This document shows positions 59,207 to 64,000 of a stretch of DNA of 64,000 bases, piece by piece. The notes beneath the pieces were generated by a model. The model searched no databases. It was not told where the DNA came from and saw only the letters and a program-made list of their open reading frames with translations. The position numbers were made by a program, and so were the translations under genes. The stretch comes from Methylotenera versatilis 301 (lineage in GTDB: Bacteria; Pseudomonadota; Gammaproteobacteria; Burkholderiales; Methylophilaceae). Within the stretch, counting starts at the first letter, position 1. Each line of letters begins with the position of its first letter. The DNA lies in contig NC_014207.1 of assembly GCF_000093025.1 (NCBI RefSeq), positions 620,001-684,000 of the forward strand, given 5' to 3'.

Positions 59207-59986
59207 ATGCAAATAAAAATATTAGGTTGCAGTGGTGGGATAGGTGCTGAACTGCGCACTACGTCCATGCTTGTTGATCAAGATATATTGATCGACGCAG
59301 GTACTGGTGTGGGTAACTTGTCTATGGACGAACTGCTGAAAATCGACCATATTTTACTGACACATTCACACTTAGACCATATCGCATTTATTCCATTTTT
59401 GCTCGATACAGTCATGGGAATACGCGCTGAGCCTATCACCGTACATGCCAATAAAGAAACCTTAGAAACCCTACGCCTCCATATTTTTAACTGGAAAGTA
59501 TGGCCAGATTTTAATGCGATTCCCAGTGCAGACAATCCATTTTTACGCTATAACGAAGTCAAACTTGGCGAGACACTTGAGTTCAATGGTCGGAAATTCA
59601 CACCATTGCCCGCTAACCATGTTGTGCCTGCTATTGGCTACCATGTTGATAGCGGGGAAGCGAGCCTTGTATTCACTGGCGACACCACTGTTTGTGATGG
59701 CTTGTGGGTTGAAGTCAATAAAATCAAAAATCTTAAGTACTTGATTATTGAAACTGCGTTCAGCAATAGTGAGTTGGCATTGGCGCAGCTTTCTAAGCAT
59801 CTATGCCCATCTTTATTAATGAGTGAACTTGCTAGCCTAGCTATGCATCATACGCATAATGCTGTTGAAATTTATATCACTCACCTAAAACCAGGTGAGG
59901 GAGAAAGCATTATGCAGGAAATTGCAGAAAGTCATTTAGCTTTCGCTATTCAAGCGCTTAAGCAGCAGCAAAAGTTTCATTTATAG
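59207..59986 (+). CDS. MBL-fold class II 3',5'-cyclic-nucleotide phosphodiesterase-like
   Basis: 259 residues. Metallo-beta-lactamase fold with HSHLDH at 53-58, further His in PLPANHVVPAIGYHV and Asp in VFTGDTTVCDG, and C-terminal YITHLKP. The order fits class II cAMP phosphodiesterases (yeast Pde1/Vibrio CpdP type). Cyclic-nucleotide hydrolysis is inferred. The next gene has a cyclic-nucleotide-binding domain, which supports this reading. Confidence 0.82.
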   Translation: MQIKILGCSGGIGAELRTTSMLVDQDILIDAGTGVGNLSMDELLKIDHILLTHSHLDHIAFIPFLLDTVMGIRAEPITVHANKETLETLRLHIFNWKVWPDFNAIPSADNPFLRYNEVKLGETLEFNGRKFTPLPANHVVPAIGYHVDSGEASLVFTGDTTVCDGLWVEVNKIKNLKYLIIETAFSNSELALAQLSKHLCPSLLMSELASLAMHHTHNAVEIYITHLKPGEGESIMQEIAESHLAFAIQALKQQQKFHL

Positions 59987-60048
59987 CTTCTTAGCACGTT
60001 ACTAATTTCGCAGTACTCATTATAAAAGTACCCGTTAAGGTTTTCATT

Positions 60049-61125
60049 ATGGCAATTGCTGATTCATCATTATTAGAGCATCTAGAGCCGATTGCTAGGT
60101 TGTCAGCAGGCCGCAGAAAAGAACTTGCTGCGCTATGTTTTATTGAGAAGGTCAATCAAGACATTGACCCAATGCGCATGAATATGGCTAAAGCCGCACA
60201 AGCCATGTATTTAATTAAAGGCGATTTGGGCTTACGCTATGATGATGGTAGAAAGGTCAGATTACGTGGCGGCACTGAAGTTACTAAGCATCCTGTCAAT
60301 GCCGACCCTAAAATTACAGATACCATTGCGCTTACGGACATTGAGATACTTCGAATAGACATGGATCTGCTCGATATCATGATGACTTGGGATCAACTTT
60401 CCAACAACGACAATCCAGCCAAGACTGCTCAATCCAGCATCACTGAAAAATCCGCACGCAGCGTAGGCGATTGGATAAATGAAACCAGCGTATTTAGCGC
60501 TTTCAATCTACAAAGTGGAATATTTAGCCGTCTACCAGCTGCGAATGTAGAAGAGATGTTCAAACGTATGACTAGCATAACTGTAACTGCAGGTCAGGTT
60601 GTCATTCAGCAAGGTGGTGAAGGCGATTACTATTACCTTATTCAACGCGGTTGTGCGCAAGTGACCAGAATTGTAGATTCCAGCCAACCAGCACTTATGT
60701 TGGCTGAACTCAATGAAGGCGGTGCATTTGGCGAAGATGCACTAGTGTCAGATAACAAACGCAATGCCACTCTCACCATGAAAACTGATGGCGAACTACT
60801 GCGACTCAACAAAAAAGACTTCGTAGAGTTATTAAAGGCGCCCATCATTAACCAAATCAACCTGCTAGAAGCACAAAGTAAAGTAAGCAACGGCGCAGTA
60901 TGGGTTGATGTACGATTGCCCTCAGAATATAAATACGAGCATATTGATGGTGCAATCAATTTACCACTCAATGAAATCCGTCGGTTGGCCAACAGTCTGA
61001 ATAAAGATAAAGAATATATACTTTACTGCCAAACTGGTAGACGTAGTTCTGCTGGAGCGTTTGTATTGGCGCAGAGTGGGGTAAAGGCATTTGTATTAAC
61101 TGGAGGAACGAGAAATAAAAGTTAG
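60049..61125 (+). CDS. Cyclic-nucleotide-binding and rhodanese fusion protein
   Basis: 358 residues. N-terminal degenerate cNMP-like domain (about 10-115), a complete CNB domain (about 160-270) with phosphate-binding cassette FGEDALVSDNKRNATL (the E and R contacts are present), and a C-terminal rhodanese domain (about 278-355) with active-site Cys in YCQTGRRSSAGAF. No DNA-binding domain. It could couple cyclic-nucleotide level to sulfur transfer or redox. Ends shortly after VLTGGT. REP sequences begin 27 bases later. Confidence 0.83.
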   Translation: MAIADSSLLEHLEPIARLSAGRRKELAALCFIEKVNQDIDPMRMNMAKAAQAMYLIKGDLGLRYDDGRKVRLRGGTEVTKHPVNADPKITDTIALTDIEILRIDMDLLDIMMTWDQLSNNDNPAKTAQSSITEKSARSVGDWINETSVFSAFNLQSGIFSRLPAANVEEMFKRMTSITVTAGQVVIQQGGEGDYYYLIQRGCAQVTRIVDSSQPALMLAELNEGGAFGEDALVSDNKRNATLTMKTDGELLRLNKKDFVELLKAPIINQINLLEAQSKVSNGAVWVDVRLPSEYKYEHIDGAINLPLNEIRRLANSLNKDKEYILYCQTGRRSSAGAFVLAQSGVKAFVLTGGTRNKS

Positions 61126-61151
61126 CTTTTATTTTGTATCCGATTTAGTTT

Positions 61152-61180
61152 GTAGCCTCGATGAAAATTGAGTGTAACTC
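61152..61180 (+). repeat. REP sequence upstream of RAYT (GTAG type)
   Basis: GTAGCCTCGAT-GAAA-ATTGAG, a GTAG tetranucleotide followed by a short imperfect hairpin, matching the copy at 61762 (GTAGCCTCGATGATAATCG) in the first 13 bases. Confidence 0.75.
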
Positions 61181-61222
61181 TACAAGTTACCGCAATCCCC
61201 TCGATTCCGTTAGACTTTACCT

Positions 61223-61750
61223 ATGGTGCAATATCGGCGTAATTTTGTGACAGGTGGAGCGTATTTTTTTAGGGTGACTTTAGTTGACCGCCGCTCAAAC
61301 TTACTGATACAGCATGTTGATGTATTGCGAAAATCATTAAAAAAAGTGCAACAACATCATCCGTTTGAAATTGTGGCTTGGTTGGTATTGCCCGATCATA
61401 TACACGCTGTGTGGACATCGCCAAAGGATGATCGTGATTATTCAGGGTGTTGGCGGGCGATTAAGTCACATTTTGTTCGGATAGTTAAAAAAATTGGAGT
61501 ACCCATCACCATGCGGGCAGATGGTTCAGCCATATTATGGCAACGTCGATTCTGGGAGCATACGATTAGAAATGATGACGATTTACGCCGTTGCGTTGAT
61601 TATTGTTATATTAACCCCGTAAAACATGGTTTGGTTAAAGCCGTAGTTGATTGGCCGTACTCCAGTTTTCATCGTGATGTAAAACGCGGCATTTACCCAA
61701 GTGATTGGGCAGGTGATACGCAGGATAATGGTGGTTATGGCGAGCCGTAA
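61223..61750 (+). CDS. rayT: REP-associated tyrosine transposase (RAYT)
   Basis: 175 residues. Y1 HUH-type single-strand transposase family (IS200/IS605-related, TnpA_REP) that acts on REP hairpins. HUH motif H59-x-H61 in LPDHIHAVW; catalytic Tyr is Y127 or Y129 in CVDYCYINPVKHG; RRFWEHTIRNDDD and WPYSSFHRDV are also typical. Flanked by REP copies sharing GTAGCCTCGAT. Such genes are usually domesticated, one per genome or family, and do not carry themselves as insertion sequences. Confidence 0.93.
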   Translation: MVQYRRNFVTGGAYFFRVTLVDRRSNLLIQHVDVLRKSLKKVQQHHPFEIVAWLVLPDHIHAVWTSPKDDRDYSGCWRAIKSHFVRIVKKIGVPITMRADGSAILWQRRFWEHTIRNDDDLRRCVDYCYINPVKHGLVKAVVDWPYSSFHRDVKRGIYPSDWAGDTQDNGGYGEP

Positions 61751-61761
61751 ATTTTCTTAAA

Positions 61762-61940
61762 GTAGCCTCGATGATAATCGAGGGCAATCTAGCCGATGTG
61801 ATTTGGTTTTTGTAGCAGTGTGATGCAGCGCAGCGGAATCAAGGGCGTTTTGGTGACACATAAAAGCAAAACCCCCCGCAATATGATGCAGGGGTTTTGT
61901 TTGTTACGTTGTTCCTCGATTACATTTCATTTTATCGAGG
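61762..61940. repeat. REP pair downstream of RAYT (REPIN)
   Basis: GTAG then CCTCGAT-GATA-ATCGAGG (61766-61783) on plus, and CCTCGAT...ATCGAGGCTAC (61914-61944) in opposite orientation. Two REPs in inverted order form a REPIN-like unit. Between them at 61867-61899 lies a terminator-like stem (CAAAACCCC / GGGGTTTTG). Confidence 0.78.
61867..61899 (+). terminator. Terminator-like hairpin after RAYT
   Basis: CAAAACCCCCCGCA / TGCAGGGGTTTTG with ATATGA loop (two bulged C), followed by TTTG. Lies inside the REPIN. Confidence 0.6.
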
Positions 61941-61964
61941 CTACACTAGCTGTAACTAATTTTC

Positions 61965-62705
61965 CTATTTTTCTTTTGCATCAATAATTTTAATCAGTTC
62001 CCCGGTTTTTTTGTCCACAATGACGGACATGTTTGCTAACACAGAGCTTATTGGTAAAAACAAGAAGTCACTTTCAGGTCGATCAACCTCGATAATAAAT
62101 TTATCAATCTCTGTTTTATTTTGAGCGCTTTTAGACCCAAGATGTTCAAGAGGTTTTCCAGATTTAATTACCTGATCAATATGATTGTTATATTGATCAT
62201 ATAGTCTTGGGTATCTAAAGGCATTTGCAGATGCCACTTTTGCAAACATAGTTTCTTTTCTATCCTTTTTATCGGGAATGCCAATAGCTACTAGGACAGG
62301 TCCAGTAATTGATAGTTTACGCCATTTTGGAACTTTCGCTTTAGTCAGCTCTTCTGGTGTAATGTCAACTGCTGCGGCGATTTGAAATTGATCTTTATTA
62401 AATACGGTAAATACTGGACGTGAATCAAACATCACAGAAACACCATAGGATAGTGCTAAAACTTGCACGATTCCAATACAGAGTAGGTCAAATTTGAGTG
62501 TTTTCTTACCTATTTTGAAAACAATTAACGTAAGTAGAGGACCTAAAAAAACATCAACGAAACCTATCAATGCAATCAGTTTTTTACCGCCAAGTAATGT
62601 GAAGTAAGCACCGGGATACCATAAAAAATACATGGCAGTTAACACTAAAGCGACAATAGAAAAACTAATCAATAAATGGATGCCTGCTGCTTTAAATCTA
62701 GTCAT
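61965..62705 (-). CDS. TfpX/TfpZ-type type IV pilin accessory protein
   Basis: 246 residues from ATG at 62705. Four or so membrane helices in the first 110 residues (HLLISFSIVALVLTAMYFLW, LIGFVDVFLGPLLTLIVF, IGIVQVLALSYGVSVMF), then a soluble C-terminal part. YPGAYFTLLGGKKL and FVDVFLGPLLTLIVFK fit the TfpX/TfpZ family, which sits next to major pilin genes and affects pilin level or surface pili. It follows pilA, separated by a terminator. Confidence 0.85.
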   Translation of the reverse strand: MTRFKAAGIHLLISFSIVALVLTAMYFLWYPGAYFTLLGGKKLIALIGFVDVFLGPLLTLIVFKIGKKTLKFDLLCIGIVQVLALSYGVSVMFDSRPVFTVFNKDQFQIAAAVDITPEELTKAKVPKWRKLSITGPVLVAIGIPDKKDRKETMFAKVASANAFRYPRLYDQYNNHIDQVIKSGKPLEHLGSKSAQNKTEIDKFIIEVDRPESDFLFLPISSVLANMSVIVDKKTGELIKIIDAKEK

Positions 62706-62760
62706 AACAATCAAATCAATGGTGGTGGATAATTTGATTATATCAATAAGGAAAAAAAAT

Positions 62761-62786
62761 AAAAGCCTCTTAAAAGAGGCTTTTAT
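62761..62786. terminator. Bidirectional terminator between pilA and the accessory gene
   Basis: AAAAGCCTCTT / AAGAGGCTTTT with AA between the arms and A/T runs at both ends. On the minus strand it ends pilA; leakage may supply low TfpX-like expression. Confidence 0.88.
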
Positions 62787-62810
62787 TTAGGTATGCGACT
62801 TAATAAATAA

Positions 62811-63251
62811 TTATGGGCAGTCGCCTTGGCCTGGTTTGAAGCCACGTTTAACATCACATGAAGTGCCAGTATTTTTCCAAAGGATATTAGCATCACCAGC
62901 AGCAAAAGTTGGTGTGTCAATTGTAGTGAGGTTAGTTCCCGTTGATGTGGTAGCGCCAGTTGTAACGCTTATAACACCATCAGTTACAGAGGTGATCGCG
63001 GTTAAGTTTTTTGATACTGCCAAAGTTGGTACGCCATTGCTACCAGCGCTGCAACCTGTAAACTTGCCTAGATCCGCGTTACACAAACCGATAGCTGATT
63101 TAGTTGATTCAAGTTCAGCTGCTGAACCTGCTGCACGTGTTCTTGATGTGTAGTCACTGTATTGTGGAATTGCGATCGCAGCCAAAATACCAATAATTGC
63201 AACAACAATCATTAACTCGATTAATGTAAAACCTTTTTGTACTTGTTTCAT
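62811..63251 (-). CDS. pilA: Type IV major pilin PilA
   Basis: 146 residues. Class III (type IVa) prepilin: 7-residue leader MKQVQKG, then [20 protein letters not shown] with Glu at mature position 5. The globular part has two Cys near the C-terminus ([14 protein letters not shown]), forming the D-region loop, and another pair earlier ([12 protein letters not shown]). AAGGAAG upstream of ATG. Driven by a sigma-54 promoter at 63331-63346. Confidence 0.95.
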   Translation of the reverse strand: MKQVQKGFTLIELMIVVAIIGILAAIAIPQYSDYTSRTRAAGSAAELESTKSAIGLCNADLGKFTGCSAGSNGVPTLAVSKNLTAITSVTDGVISVTTGATTSTGTNLTTIDTPTFAAGDANILWKNTGTSCDVKRGFKPGQGDCP

Positions 63252-63330
63252 TTTAGCTTCCTTTGAAAAAAAATTAAATTTTTTGCACTACACCCTAAGC
63301 ACTAGGTGTTGCCGTGCTTGGAATACATTA

Positions 63331-63346
63331 AGCAATGGTCGTGCCA
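63331..63346 (-). promoter_or_regulatory. Sigma-54 (RpoN) promoter of pilA
   Basis: On the minus strand TGGCACG-ACCA-TTGCT, a full match to the consensus TGGCACG-N4-TTGCW. Predicted start near 63320, leader about 69 bases. PilA is classically RpoN/PilS-PilR controlled in Pseudomonas and relatives; PilR itself is not in this window. Confidence 0.9.
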
Positions 63347-63360
63347 ACTATTATTTTTCT

Positions 63361-63436
63361 GTAGGAGCGATCTGTAGATCGGGAAAGGTTGGTGATTTAA
63401 TATGCCACATTTTCGCGATCTAAAGATCGCTCCTAC
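63361..63436. repeat. REPIN of a second family upstream of pilA
   Basis: GTAGGAGCGATC (63361-63372) and GATCGCTCCTAC (63425-63436), two REP halves in inverted order, each with its own small hairpin (CGATCTGTAGATCG; CGATCTAAAGATCG). Core differs from the RAYT family (GTAGCCTCGAT). The rest of the 439-base gap 63252-63690 shows no gene; a 9-bp stem CTGACAAAA / TTTTGTCAG lies at 63589-63614. Confidence 0.75.
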
Positions 63437-63690
63437 TTGGCTGTGACCCAATCATGATGGGAATTTCCGATATTGATACAAGTGGGTGATAAGTGTGAAT
63501 ATACGTATATGATACAAAAAATTACTTGTTGTTAGATTTATTTAAACAATAAAAAAAGCGAAGTTTCCCTCGCTTCTTCTTTATTTGACTGACAAAAATT
63601 GACACTTTTGTCAGATATTGTCACTTTACCAAAACTTCCACCATGGTTTTTTGCCAGATGTCCCTGCTTCTGCGCCAGTTAACTGGCCAG

Positions 63691-64000
63691 TTACTTTGAG
63701 TTTTCGGCTACCTTTTGTAAGTTAGCCAAACCTGAATCAAAAATACCAGTGATGGCTTTAACAGCTGTTTCGTCATCTTGACCCGCTGGGATTGGTGGGT
63801 TAAGTTTGTATAAGCGGTAGAAACGGCCAACCCATGTTACTTTTGATTCGCCTGGTTTGTCGCCTTTTTCTACAGTCATTGTTGCGTTGTAGTCTGTTAG
63901 TGGTAGTGTGCCAGAAACGATTTCATACTTGATTTTCATTGACGCGTCATCAATGCTGCGCAGCTTTTCGTACACATTGCCGCCATCTTTAAAAGTAAGT
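63691..64000 (-). CDS. SRPBCC family protein, MxaD-like (cut by window edge)
   Basis: 103 residues visible; the frame runs on through the window edge (LTFKDGGNVYEKL...), so the N-terminus with a likely signal peptide is missing. YEIVSGTLPLTDYNATMTVEKG and WVGRFYRLY are typical of the SRPBCC/START-like group that includes MxaD of methylotrophs, which helps methanol dehydrogenase electron transfer. I cannot tell from this part whether it is MxaD itself or a general lipid-binding relative. Confidence 0.68.
   Translation of the reverse strand, partial: LTFKDGGNVYEKLRSIDDASMKIKYEIVSGTLPLTDYNATMTVEKGDKPGESKVTWVGRFYRLYKLNPPIPAGQDDETAVKAITGIFDSGLANLQKVAENSK

Noticed and set aside
61223-61750. RAYT gene as a self-mobile IS200 element
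   Set aside because: Only one short gene with REP hairpins and no paired IS ends or tnpB, so it fits a domesticated RAYT rather than an insertion sequence.

Overview
The window looks like a stretch of chromosome from a betaproteobacterium, most likely a methylotroph of the Methylophilaceae (Methylotenera or Methylophilus type). The evidence is moderate GC with AT-rich intergenic DNA, gene orders typical of Betaproteobacteria (lptD-surA-pdxA-rsmA-adk; xseB-ispA-dxs-folE2; leuS-lptE-holA; rhodanese-grxC-secB-gpsA), and a fragment at the right edge resembling the MxaD-like SRPBCC proteins of methylotrophs. Genus is an inference. I saw no tRNA, rRNA, CRISPR array or prophage.

Layout. 1-3.6 kb: the 3' part of clpB, a lytic transglycosylase with Sel1-like repeats and a small lipoprotein. 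3.7-6.2 kb: a short helix-turn-helix protein and a 702-residue protein of unknown function with an internal duplication; this is the least explained part of the window. 6.3-8.3 kb: YjbQ, a DUF4157-type metallopeptidase-like protein, Kbp (BON+LysM) and a small lipoprotein. 8.3-15.9 kb: envC and gpmI on the minus strand, then rhodanese-grxC-secB-SH3-gpsA-ydjM-like on plus, and trmL and comF on minus. 16-20.6 kb: biotin operon bioBFHCD. 20.6-28.6 kb (minus): leuS-lptE-holA-DUF5329-proA-nadD, followed by an M48 protease/TPR lipoprotein. 28.6-29.0 kb: a dense intergenic repeat region. 29.0-35.4 kb (minus): lptD-surA-pdxA-rsmA-adk. 35.6-41.8 kb (plus): amgK-murU (MurNAc recycling), pepP, two ubiquinone hydroxylases and dsbC. 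41.9-44.9 kb (minus): pilB-pilC. 45.2-51.5 kb: cold-shock protein, icd, rluE, a glutamine amidotransferase, aroC, a YdcH-like protein, an MFS transporter and a retropepsin-like protease. 51.7-54.2 kb: a His/Ala-rich exported peptide and an OmpR-type two-component system. 54.3-59.0 kb (minus): xseB-ispA-dxs-folE2 and a carboxylesterase. 59.2-61.1 kb: a metallo-beta-lactamase-fold cyclic-nucleotide phosphodiesterase next to a cyclic-nucleotide-binding/rhodanese fusion. 61.1-61.9 kb: a RAYT transposase flanked by its own REP sequences. 62-64 kb (minus): a TfpX/TfpZ pilin accessory protein, pilA with a near-perfect sigma-54 promoter, and the SRPBCC fragment.

How the genes work together. Much of the window serves the cell envelope: LPS transport (LptD, LptE), outer-membrane chaperoning (SurA), periplasmic thiol chemistry (DsbC), murein turnover and recycling (lytic transglycosylase, EnvC, AmgK, MurU), and type IV pili (PilB, PilC, PilA, TfpX-like). 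Cofactor and isoprenoid supply is the second theme (biotin, PLP, NAD, ubiquinone, DXP pathway, FolE2).

The points most worth a second look are the HTH plus duplicated-domain pair at 3.7-6.2 kb with a 21-bp-spaced direct repeat between them, the RAYT/REP locus, the sigma-54 promoter of pilA with a second-family REPIN just upstream, the nested palindromic repeat at 28.77-28.94 kb, the phosphodiesterase/CNB-rhodanese pair, and a 12-bp perfect inverted repeat between dxs and folE2.
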